From Clostridiales bacterium (GTDB lineage: Bacteria; Bacillota; Clostridia; Christensenellales; CAG-917): 7,660 nucleotides of DNA. Positions 1 through 6,300 of the stretch are shown one piece after another. Within the stretch, counting starts at the first letter, position 1. The number at the start of each line of letters is the position of its first letter. The stretch is taken from positions 1-7,660 of the forward strand of contig JAAVHW010000036.1 of assembly GCA_014799525.1 (NCBI GenBank). The letters are read 5' to 3'. The notes beneath the pieces are model-generated. The model did not search any database and was not told where the DNA came from. It saw nothing but the letters and a program-made list of their open reading frames with translations. A program made the translations under genes and the position numbers.

Positions 1-1
1 G

Positions 2-586
2 ATCGTCTGCCACCTTGGCAACGGCTCGTCTATATCTGCGGTTAAGGACGGAAAGTGCATGGATACGTCAATGGGCTTCACTCCGCTTGAAGGACTTGTC
101 ATGGGTACGCGTAGCGGCGACATCGACCCTGCGGCAGTGGAGTACATCAGCAAAAAGCTTGGCAAGAGCTTGGCGGATACTGTCACGTATCTCAACAAGG
201 AGTGCGGTATGTACGGTATAAGCGGCATAAGCTCGGATATGCGTCCGCTTGAGCAGGCAATCAAAGACGGCGACGAAAGGGCGAAGCTCGCAGTTGAAGT
301 TGCGGCGTATCGCATTAAGAAATATATCGGCTCATATGCAGCGGTGCTCAACGGCGTAGACGCGATTGTATTTACTGGCGGCATTGGCGAGCATAGCACT
401 CTTATGCGTGAGCTTGTCATGAGCGATATGGAATATCTCGGCGTTGACTTCGACTTCGAGGCAAACAAGGATAACGGCGATGGCGTGAAGGAGCTTTCCA
501 AGCCCACGAGCAAGGTCAAGGTTCTCATCCTGCCCACCAACGAGGAACTCTCTATCGCAAGAGAGACAAAGGCAATCGCGCTGTAA
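2..586 (+). CDS. ackA: acetate kinase, C-terminal part (5' end outside window)
   Basis: Cytosolic acetate kinase interconverts acetate + ATP and acetyl-phosphate + ADP; with phosphotransacetylase it makes ATP from acetyl-CoA in fermenting bacteria. The open frame enters from the left edge (first full codon at position 2) and gives 194 residues, about half of the usual ~400. Family motifs seen in order: HLGNGSSISAVKDGKCMDTS followed by GFTPLEGLVMGTRSGDIDP (phosphate/substrate-binding part of the ASKHA fold), YGISGISSDMRPLE, VFTGGIGEHS (adenosine-binding loop) and, at the C-terminus, LPTNEELSIARET. The stop is TAA at 584-586. The first ATG in the window (59) is internal to the conserved block and is not the start. 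The next gene, rpmF, lies 217 bp downstream with its own promoter, so ackA probably ends its transcript in the gap. The identity is very secure; only the missing N-terminal half is unknown. Confidence 0.97.
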   Translation: MVCHLGNGSSISAVKDGKCMDTSMGFTPLEGLVMGTRSGDIDPAAVEYISKKLGKSLADTVTYLNKECGMYGISGISSDMRPLEQAIKDGDERAKLAVEVAAYRIKKYIGSYAAVLNGVDAIVFTGGIGEHSTLMRELVMSDMEYLGVDFDFEANKDNGDGVKELSKPTSKVKVLILPTNEELSIARETKAIAL

Positions 587-604
587 GTTGAGTATAAAAG
601 GCGC

Positions 605-660
605 AAAGCGCAGATTGTGCAAATAGCGAAAGCAATTTTGCACGTAATATTATGCGCTTT
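605..660 (+). other. nested stem-loop downstream of ackA
   Basis: Two nested inverted repeats begin 19 bases after the ackA stop. The outer arms are AAAGCGCA (605-612) and TGCGCTTT (653-660), perfectly complementary over 8 bp. The inner arms are GTGCAAA (617-623) and TTTGCAC (637-643), 7 bp with a 13-nt loop. A competing small hairpin, GCGC-AAA-GCGC (601-611), overlaps the left outer arm. No run of T follows the right arm, so it is not a textbook intrinsic terminator. It could be a 3'-end stabilising or processing structure for ackA mRNA, or a Rho-type end. The pairing is seen directly; any function is inference. Confidence 0.45.
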
Positions 661-725
661 AGGCGTTTAAAAGGGCTTTACGGTCTGTAAATAATAAATT
701 AGCGTCAAAATGTGTGAAAAAGCAT

Positions 726-755
726 TTGACAAGCTTAGATATTATTTTATATACT
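726..755 (+). promoter_or_regulatory. sigma-A-type promoter of rpmF
   Basis: A perfect -35 box TTGACA (726-731) is followed, after 18 bp, by TATACT (750-755); TATATA at 748-753 is an alternative -10 with a 16-bp spacer. The flanks are AT-rich. Transcription would begin near 762 and give a leader of about 40 nt that contains the rpmF ribosome binding site. This places rpmF under its own promoter rather than depending on ackA readthrough. Confidence 0.8.
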
Positions 756-789
756 AAATAGGCTGTAAAGTGAAAATTAGTTTAATATC

Positions 790-794
790 GGAGG
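790..794 (+). promoter_or_regulatory. ribosome binding site of rpmF
   Basis: GGAGG at 790-794 lies 9 nt before the ATG at 804. It is a strong Shine-Dalgarno core and confirms the rpmF start. Confidence 0.85.
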
Positions 795-803
795 AATGAA
801 TAT

Positions 804-989
804 ATGGCAGTACCGAAAAATAAAATTTCCAAATCTAAGGGAAGGTCACGTTATGCAAATTGGAAGCTCACAACGCCCGGTCTTACGGCTTGCCCTCAGT
901 GTCATGAACTGAAGAAGAACCATCACGTATGCCCCAAGTGCGGCTACTATGATGGCGAGCTGGTTGTCAACAAAAAGAACGAGGACTAA
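804..989 (+). CDS. rpmF: 50S ribosomal protein L32 (bL32), zinc-ribbon form
   Basis: Structural protein of the large ribosomal subunit. The 61-residue product begins MAVPKNKISKSKGRSRYANW, the standard L32 N-terminus, basic and rRNA-binding. Two CxxC pairs (Cys30/Cys33 in CPQC and Cys43/Cys46 in CPKC) form the zinc ribbon, so this is the zinc-binding (C+) form and not a zinc-independent paralogue. The length is typical. The start is fixed by the family N-terminus and the GGAGG site at 790. The gene sits between its own promoter (726-755) and a strong terminator (998-1027), so it is probably transcribed alone. In many Firmicutes a DUF177/YceD gene directly precedes rpmF; none is present here. 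Confidence 0.98.
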   Translation: MAVPKNKISKSKGRSRYANWKLTTPGLTACPQCHELKKNHHVCPKCGYYDGELVVNKKNED

Positions 990-997
990 TTGAATTG

Positions 998-1027
998 AAA
1001 AAGAGTGTTGCTTGACACTCTTTTTTT
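998..1027 (+). terminator. intrinsic terminator after rpmF
   Basis: The stem AAAAAGAGTGT (998-1008) pairs perfectly with ACACTCTTTTT (1015-1025) around a short loop (UUGCUUG region), and the T run covers 1021-1027. It begins 8 bases after the rpmF stop (TAA 987-989). The stem is only moderately GC-rich, but the long perfect pairing and seven T residues make it a convincing Rho-independent terminator. The A-rich left arm gives it some bidirectional potential. Confidence 0.88.
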
Positions 1028-1034
1028 ATGTGTT

Positions 1035-1058
1035 CCAGCAAACGTCCATGTTTGTTGG
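1035..1058 (+). other. second stem-loop between rpmF terminator and plsX
   Basis: CCAGCAAAC (1035-1043) pairs with GTTTGTTGG (1050-1058) over 9 bp (one G-U wobble) around a 6-nt loop, 7 bases after the terminator T run. No T run follows, so it is not a terminator. The rest of the spacer (1059-1165) has no gene. It has only weak -10-like hexamers (GATAAT 1106-1111, TATCAT 1123-1128) without a matching -35 box, so the plsX promoter is not resolved. The pairing is seen directly; the role is unknown. Confidence 0.45.
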
Positions 1059-1165
1059 GCGGCATAACTCACTGGTCTTGCAGACGTATGGCATATGATG
1101 CGACTGATAATTCGAATAGCTATATCATAGGATGTCAAAGGTTTGCAGGTATATTTATTGTAATC

Positions 1166-1170
1166 GGAGA
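1166..1170 (+). promoter_or_regulatory. ribosome binding site of plsX
   Basis: GGAGA (1166-1170) lies 5 nt before ATG 1176, a short but workable spacing. It supports this start, as does the PlsX N-terminal motif that begins at residue 2. Confidence 0.7.
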
Positions 1171-1175
1171 TAAAA

Positions 1176-2210
1176 ATGAAAATAGTTGTAGACGCTATGG
1201 GCGGAGATTACGCGCCGTCCGAGGTCGTGCTCGGTGCGGTTGACGCAACCGTGCTTGATAAAAACGTAGAGGTTGTGCTTGTCGGCAAAAGCGCGGAGAT
1301 TAACGCGGTGCTAAATGAGTGCGAGTATGACAAAAAGCGCATAGAGGTTGTAGACGCAAGCGACGTCATAACAAATGACGAAAGCCCCACTATGGCAATA
1401 AAGCTGAAGAAGGACAGCTCACTTGTAAAAGCATTTGAAAGGCTCATGTCCGACGAGAGTGCAAGCGCATTCGTGTCGGCGGGCTCGACGGGTGCGGTGC
1501 TTGCTGGCGCATTTATGAAGGTGGGCAGAATAAGAGGCGTTTCCCGCCCAGCGCTTGCTCCTGTACTTCCTACGCTTACAGGTAACGGCATGGTGCTTTG
1601 CGACTGCGGTGCAAACGTGGACTGCAAGCCTCTCAACCTGCTGCACTTTGCAATAATGGCTTCGTCTTACGCACAGGCAATGCTCGGAGTTGAAAAGCCG
1701 CGCGTAGGTTTGCTTAATAACGGAGTAGAGGCGCACAAGGGCAACGAGCTTACAAAGGAAGCTTACGAGCTGTTGAGTGCAAGCGGTGATATAAATTTTG
1801 TTGGCAACTGCGAGGCTCGCGATATGCTGACTGGCGATTTTGACGTAGTTGTGTCCGACGGCTTTGCTGGCAACGTGGCACTCAAAACTGCGGAGGGTAC
1901 CGCAAATCTGTTGCTCAAGCTGATAAAGAAGGGAGTGTACGGCGGAGGACTCAAAACCAAGCTCGGCGCGGCGATGCTCAAGCCCGTATTCAAGGACGTC
2001 AAAACAAAGCTTGATTTCAATGCGGTTGGAGGCGCATGCTTCCTTGGCATAAACAAGGTTATAGTCAAGGCTCACGGCGCATCAAAGCGCGGAGCAATTT
2101 CTGCAAGCATTTTGCAGGCGCAGGACCTTGCAAGCAAGAATGTCTGTGAAAAAATTCGCGAGGGCGTGACAGCCGCAAACGCAAGACAGGCGGAAAGCGC
2201 AGAAGAGTGA
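1176..2210 (+). CDS. plsX: phosphate acyltransferase PlsX (acyl-ACP:phosphate acyltransferase)
   Basis: PlsX converts acyl-ACP and inorganic phosphate to acyl-phosphate, the acyl donor that PlsY uses to acylate glycerol-3-phosphate in bacterial phospholipid synthesis; it is a peripheral membrane enzyme. The 344-residue product is close to the family's usual length (about 330-350). Motifs in order: KIVVDAMGGDYAP (2-14), ESPTMAIK, SAGSTGAVLAG (101-111), DCGANVDCKP (143-152), LLNNGVEAHKGNEL (179-192), SDGFAGNVALK (227-237) and KAHGASKRGA (298-307). The C-terminal ~15 residues are polar and not conserved. fapR, the lipid-synthesis repressor often placed just before plsX in Bacillus relatives, is absent, and I see no sequence like its operator. 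acpP, the usual next gene, is also absent; rnc follows after 96 bp and is probably co-transcribed, since no terminator lies between. Identity is secure. Confidence 0.98.
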   Translation: MKIVVDAMGGDYAPSEVVLGAVDATVLDKNVEVVLVGKSAEINAVLNECEYDKKRIEVVDASDVITNDESPTMAIKLKKDSSLVKAFERLMSDESASAFVSAGSTGAVLAGAFMKVGRIRGVSRPALAPVLPTLTGNGMVLCDCGANVDCKPLNLLHFAIMASSYAQAMLGVEKPRVGLLNNGVEAHKGNELTKEAYELLSASGDINFVGNCEARDMLTGDFDVVVSDGFAGNVALKTAEGTANLLLKLIKKGVYGGGLKTKLGAAMLKPVFKDVKTKLDFNAVGGACFLGINKVIVKAHGASKRGAISASILQAQDLASKNVCEKIREGVTAANARQAESAEE

Positions 2211-2218
2211 TTTGCAAA

Positions 2219-2284
2219 AGAACCTAAATAAACCAAATAATCTGAACAACCCGAAAAACGTAATATAACCCGAAAAACCTAAAT
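2219..2284 (+). repeat. A/C-rich, G-poor degenerate repeat linker between plsX and rnc
   Basis: The non-coding linker is made of loose repeats of an AACCnnAAA-like unit. AACCCGAAAAAC occurs twice exactly (2248-2259 and 2267-2278, period 19), and AACCTAAAT occurs twice exactly (2221-2229 and 2276-2284). Bases 2221-2280 contain 32 A, 15 C, 9 T and only 4 G. Stops occur in the frames that follow plsX (TGA 2208, then TAA), so it is not a readthrough tail. The transcript would be unstructured and C-over-G biased, like a Rho-loading or protein-landing segment, but no function is shown. Confidence 0.6.
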
Positions 2285-2306
2285 TGACAGAATAAGCATA
2301 TATAAA

Positions 2307-2990
2307 ATGGACAGTAAGATAATTGCCGAGATTGAAAATAAGATAGGATACGTTTTTAAGGATAAGCGTATGCTTGTGCGCGCGTTTACGCATGGCTCGG
2401 CAAGCAAGGACGCACTTTGCAACTATCAATCGTTGGAGTTTTTGGGTGACAGCATATTGGGCTTTGTGGTGGCTAAGCGGCTTATGCTTGAAAATCCGAA
2501 TGCGCGCGAGGGCGTCTTGACTCACCGTAGAGCGGAGATGGTTTCAAAGGAGTCGCTTGAAAAGGCGATAGAGCCGCTTGGAGTATCCAAGTATCTCATA
2601 GTCGGAAAGGGCGAAAAGGTGTCGCAGATTATAAATCATACAAAGGTTCAGTCGGATTTGTTTGAGTCGATTGTGGCGGCGATATATCTTGACAGCAAGA
2701 GTGTAGACGAGGCAGAGAAGTTTATCCTTGCCATGCTCAAGCATCACTTTGACGGCAGTGTGAAGCATGCAGAGGAGCGCGACTACAAGACGGAGCTTAA
2801 CGAATTTGCAACTCGCCATAAGCTGCAGGTTGAGTACGTGGAAATTGAAAGAAGCGGAAGCCCACATGACCCGACGTTTGTAATGGACGTAAAAATAGAC
2901 GGAGTTACGAGCGGCAGAGGAAAGGGCAAAAACAAGAGAAGCGCACAGCAGGCAGCGGCGCAGGTTGCGCTGAAGCACATAAACGGCTGA
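2307..2990 (+). CDS. rnc: ribonuclease III
   Basis: RNase III cleaves double-stranded RNA, processing rRNA precursors and structured mRNAs, as a Mg-dependent homodimer. The 227-residue product has the usual length and architecture: catalytic domain about 1-150, then a double-stranded-RNA-binding domain about 159-226 (RDYKTELNEFA...GRGKGKNKRSAQQAAAQVAL). The signature is NYQSLEFLGDSIL (39-51). The metal-binding acids are visible as Glu44, Asp48, Asp117 and Glu120 (SDLFESIVAAIYLD). The position matching E. coli Glu38 is Gln41, and the usual following Arg is Ser42. ATG 2307 fits the family N-terminus (an ENKIGYVFKDK block at 10-20), but no Shine-Dalgarno sequence precedes it (the bases before the ATG are GAATAAGCATATATAAA), and a stop in frame at 2280 excludes a longer start. 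It is probably co-transcribed with plsX and ends at the terminator at 3013-3049. Identity is secure. Confidence 0.97.
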   Translation: MDSKIIAEIENKIGYVFKDKRMLVRAFTHGSASKDALCNYQSLEFLGDSILGFVVAKRLMLENPNAREGVLTHRRAEMVSKESLEKAIEPLGVSKYLIVGKGEKVSQIINHTKVQSDLFESIVAAIYLDSKSVDEAEKFILAMLKHHFDGSVKHAEERDYKTELNEFATRHKLQVEYVEIERSGSPHDPTFVMDVKIDGVTSGRGKGKNKRSAQQAAAQVALKHING

Positions 2991-3012
2991 TAATATTTCG
3001 CGATATCGTTTC

Positions 3013-3049
3013 GGCAGACGGATTGTATTCCATCTGCCATTTTTTATTT
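3013..3049 (+). terminator. intrinsic terminator after rnc
   Basis: GGCAGA (3013-3018) pairs with TCTGCC (3033-3038). After a C/A mismatch the stem continues with GG (3020-3021) against CC (3030-3031), closing an 8-nt loop. T residues at 3040-3045 and 3047-3049 follow at once. It lies 22 bases after the rnc stop (TGA 2988-2990) and separates rnc from smc. Confidence 0.85.
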
Positions 3050-3086
3050 AGGCAATAAAAGTGGAAATATTCGTTGATTTTTGCAA

Positions 3087-3108
3087 TGTTCCACGCGCAG
3101 TGTTTTAC
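3087..3108 (+). promoter_or_regulatory. parS-like half-sites, upstream pair
   Basis: TGTTCCAC (3087-3094) is an exact match to the left half of the ParB/Spo0J-binding parS consensus TGTTnCACGTGAAACA, and TGTTTTAC (3101-3108) matches 7 of 8 in the same orientation, 14 bp on. The right halves needed for a full 16-bp parS are not present. The sequence match is seen directly; ParB binding is speculation. Confidence 0.3.
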
Positions 3109-3189
3109 GCCCAAATTTGAATTTTTAGGCTATCTAAACGGTTGGTTTAAACTTTGATAAGTGCTGCAAGGCTGATAAACAATATCGAC

Positions 3190-3210
3190 CGTGAAACATT
3201 CGTGAAACAT
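3190..3210 (+). repeat. tandem 11-bp repeat CGTGAAACAT upstream of the smc promoter
   Basis: CGTGAAACAT occurs exactly twice, at 3190-3199 and 3201-3210, with an 11-bp period, close to one helical turn, ending 12 bases before the -35 box of smc. The core GTGAAACA (3191-3198 and 3202-3209) equals the right half of the parS consensus. A near-copy, GTAAAACATTC, lies at 3252-3262 just after the -10 box. The position and helical phasing suit a transcription-factor operator; the binding protein is not known from this window. Confidence 0.55.
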
Positions 3211-3222
3211 GCGCTATCGCGC

Positions 3223-3250
3223 TTGCGTAGAGTAATCGTCGTGTGCTATA
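3223..3250 (+). promoter_or_regulatory. extended -10 promoter of smc
   Basis: A perfect TATAAT (3245-3250) is preceded by TGC (3242-3244), which gives the extended -10 form TGnTATAAT. A partial -35 box, TTGCGT (3223-3228), sits 16 bp upstream. Transcription would start near 3257. The extended -10 can offset the weak -35. With the terminator after rnc, this makes smc (and probably ftsY) a separate transcription unit. Confidence 0.75.
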
Positions 3251-3310
3251 ATAGTAAAACATTCTATAAAGAAAGTTTAATTCTAAATATGGATATAACA
3301 AAAAAGAAAA

Positions 3311-3316
3311 AGGAGG
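3311..3316 (+). promoter_or_regulatory. ribosome binding site that decides the smc TTG start
   Basis: AGGAGG (3311-3316) is a full-strength Shine-Dalgarno. It lies 10 nt before the TTG at 3327. CTG 3321 and ATT 3324 in the same frame are too close, and no ATG or GTG is available before the conserved ATPase head. TTG 3327 is therefore the best start. Confidence 0.75.
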
Positions 3317-3326
3317 AAGGCTGATT

Positions 3327-6300
3327 TTGCTGAACTTTGTAAAACTTGAAGTCAGAGGCTTTAAATCGTTTGCAGACAAGGTTGAGATACCCTTCAAAGA
3401 GGGTGTAACCGCCATCATCGGACCAAACGGTTGCGGCAAGTCAAACGTATCGGACGCTATACGCTGGACGCTTGGCGAATTGAGCGCAAAGCAGTTGCGC
3501 GGCAAGAATATGCAGGACGTCATATTTGCCGGTACGGAAAAGCGCAGAAGCATGTCATACTGCGAAGTGTCGCTCACCTTCAACAACGAAAATCAAAGAC
3601 TGTTTTCAACCTTGCCTTTTGACGAGGTTGTGTTTACAAGAAAGCTTGACCGCAGCGGTCTTAGCGAATATTGCCTTAACGGCGCGCGCTGTACGAGAAC
3701 GGAAATAATCAATCTTATCCGTGACACTGGTATTGGTAAGGAAGGCTATTCCATTATCGGACAGGGCAGGGTTGACGAGATTATGTCGGCAAAGCCCGAC
3801 GACCGCCGTCACATATTTGAGGAAGCCGCTGGTATATCCCAAAACCGCGCCGCACGTAACGAGGCGGAGCGCAAGCTTGAAAAGGCGAACATTAACCTGC
3901 AAACCACAAACGAGGTTATTGCAGAAATTGAGAAGCAGTTAGGACCGCTTCGCAGGCAGGCCGAGGCTGCACAAAAGTATGCCGAGCTTACTGAAAAGCT
4001 TAAATACAACGAGGTGAACCTGTTCCTGTCAAACTACGACAGCACGGAGGATAGAAAGCAAAAGATTCAGAATAGACTGAATAGCTACGACAAGGATTTG
4101 CGCATAAAGAATGCGGAGTACAACGAGTGCGACCGTAGGTATAACGAGTGCCTTTCCACGTCAAACGGCATAGACCGTCTTACGGAGGACTACAACGCGG
4201 AGCTCACGTCGCTCAAGGTTGACGAGGCGCGTTTTGAGGGTGAGGCGAACGTGATTAAGGAACGTATTGCCAACATACAAAAGGAAATAAACCGTCTTAA
4301 CGAGGACCTTGAATCCGTAGACAACAGGCTTATCGTACAGGCGCAGCGCATCAAGAGCGTCAACGACAAAAAGGACGAGGAGCAGAGATTGCTTTTGCTT
4401 GCATCTAAGGAATGTGCGGAGGCAGAAGCAAAGCTGAAAAGCCTTACGAGTCAGCTCGACGACAAGGAGAGTAGCCTTGACGCGCGCCGTAGAGAGTACA
4501 TAAAAGCGGTTGAGGACTTGAGTGAGCTCAAGGCAAATATGGCGGGAATTCAAGCGGAAAAGACCGCAAACGAAAAGCGCGCAAAGGATATCAACGCATT
4601 GCTCGTTCAGAAGAAGGCGAAGCTTGACGAGGAGCTTACAAACCTTGCCATATACAAGGGCAACGTCAAGGCGGCAAGAGAGAGAATGCGCCAGATTACC
4701 GTTGAGTACAATGAAGCCATGTCTGAGAGGATGGAGATTCAAGAGGCGATAAAGGAGCTGAATGAAAACATCAAGGGCTTGGAAAACAAGCGTATTAACG
4801 CCGAAGCCAACCTGAATCTGGAGCTTAGAGTTTTGGAGGACTACGCTGGATTCCAAGAGCCTGTCAGAAAGCTGATGAACGATGCGGAGCATAACGAGCA
4901 GCTTAGCTCCAGAATATGGGGCGTACTCGCAAGAGTTATAAACGTGCCGAGCGAATACGTAACGGCGATAGAGTGCGCGTTGGGCGGCGCGATGCAGAAC
5001 GTGCTTGTCGAGAGCGAGAACGACGCGAGATTTTTGATAAACCACTTGAAGGCAAGAGGACACGGCCGCGTCACGTTCAGAACTCACTATACGAGCCGTC
5101 CGCAGTCGCTTAACGGCGAAAACTGCTCCGTGCTTAATGACAGAGGCTGCTGCGGCATTGCAAGCGACCTTATAAACTACGACAAGAAGTACGACCGCAT
5201 TATAAGCTCCTTGCTTGGCTCGACAGTCATCGTACGAACGATGGATGACGCAATAAGGCTGTTTAGGGAGTACAATCAATCCTTCAGAATTGTCACGCTT
5301 GACGGCGAAGTGTTTGCGCGTAGCGGTGAGATTACTGGTGGTTCGCGCAGACTAAGCAGCAGCTTGCTTTCGCAGGAATCCAAGATTGCCGAATTTCGCG
5401 CCAGCGTGGAGAAGTATAAAAAGAATATACTTATCACAACCAATCTTATCTCTGAAAAGGAGTCTGATATCGAGGCATGCAATGAAACCGTCAACAGGCT
5501 CAACGAGGAGATTGGCACTCTGCGCATGAATATCGGCTTGAACGAGGAGCGCGAGAAGCTGGCAGAAACGTCCTCCGACACTCTGCAAAGCGAGATAAAC
5601 CGCGACGCGAGCGAGTATGAGCAGATAAAGATTCAGATTGCAGAGCTTACAAACAAGCTTGGCACGATTGATACGCTTGAACAGCTCGTCGATGAAAAGA
5701 GGTCTGAGTACGAGCATATCGATTTCTCCAAGACGGAAACGGACAAGCAGAAGAGCGAAAGAGAAGTTGCATCCAACAAATATACGGAGATTCGTATTAA
5801 GGTTTCAAGCCATAAGAGCGCAATGGATTCCTACGACCAAGAGCTTTTCCGCTTAGGCAACGAAAAGAGCGAGCTTGAGGACGAAAAGCTGGATATCATA
5901 ACGAATCTGCAGGTTGAGAAGAGCAGACTCAACGATATTCAGAATGCGCCCGAGAAGAAGGTATTCTCAAAGGAAGATACGATTCGCATTGAAAAGCTTG
6001 AAAAGGACCTTGCCGATTTGTATGAGCGCAAGCGTACGCTGTCTGAGGAGATAGTAAATCTCGATAAGAGAAAGACGGAGCTCAACGAGGAGCGCACCGT
6101 ACTCACGGAGAAAAAGACCCGTGACGAGGGTATGCTTGAAAACGTGGACATTGAGCTTCGCAATCAGCAGGAGTACATACTTGAAACCTACAACCTCTCC
6201 TACTCAAGCGCGGCAGAGCTTAAGGACCCCGAATTTAAGGCGTACGGTGCGCAGACGGAGATAAACGAGCTCAAGCGCGCAAGAAACAGACTCGGCGACG

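Larger units (their letters stand above)
3050..3326 (+). promoter_or_regulatory. non-coding regulatory region upstream of smc
   Basis: This part of the 336-bp rnc-smc gap holds no credible gene. It contains the smc promoter (3223-3250), the tandem repeat CGTGAAACAT (3190-3210), a GCGC-TATC-GCGC dyad (3211-3222) that touches the -35 box, and a scattered set of related octamers listed separately. The rest is AT-rich and unremarkable. The leader from the predicted start of transcription near 3257 to the smc start is about 70 nt and ends in an A/G-rich run with the AGGAGG site. Confidence 0.6.

Noticed and set aside
652..690. Tiny open frame (12 residues) between ackA and rpmF, as a possible remnant of DUF177
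   Set aside because: It has no ribosome binding site, is far too short, and shows no DUF177-like residues.
1028..1243. 71-codon open frame starting in the rpmF terminator T run
   Set aside because: It has no ribosome binding site, starts inside the terminator, overlaps plsX in another frame, and the product looks like no known protein.
1419..2075. Reverse-strand open frame (218 codons) inside plsX
   Set aside because: It is a shadow of plsX, with no ribosome binding site or recognisable motif.
2284..2308. Possible rnc promoter: TTGACA (2284-2289) with TATAAAAT (2301-2308)
   Set aside because: The spacer is only 9-11 bp, too short for sigma-A, and the -10-like box runs into the ATG.
3087..3158. 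Small 23-codon open frame upstream of smc (ATG 3087)
   Set aside because: It has no ribosome binding site, its start overlaps a parS-like octamer, and it matches no family I recognise.
3183..3209. A complete parS palindrome at the tandem repeat
   Set aside because: The left halves (3183-3190 and 3194-3201) match the consensus at only a few bases, so only half-sites are present.
4161..5279. Long reverse-strand open frame (372 codons) inside smc
   Set aside because: It is antisense to a fully conserved SMC coding sequence; its Leu/Val-rich product is the expected shadow of the codon bias in smc.
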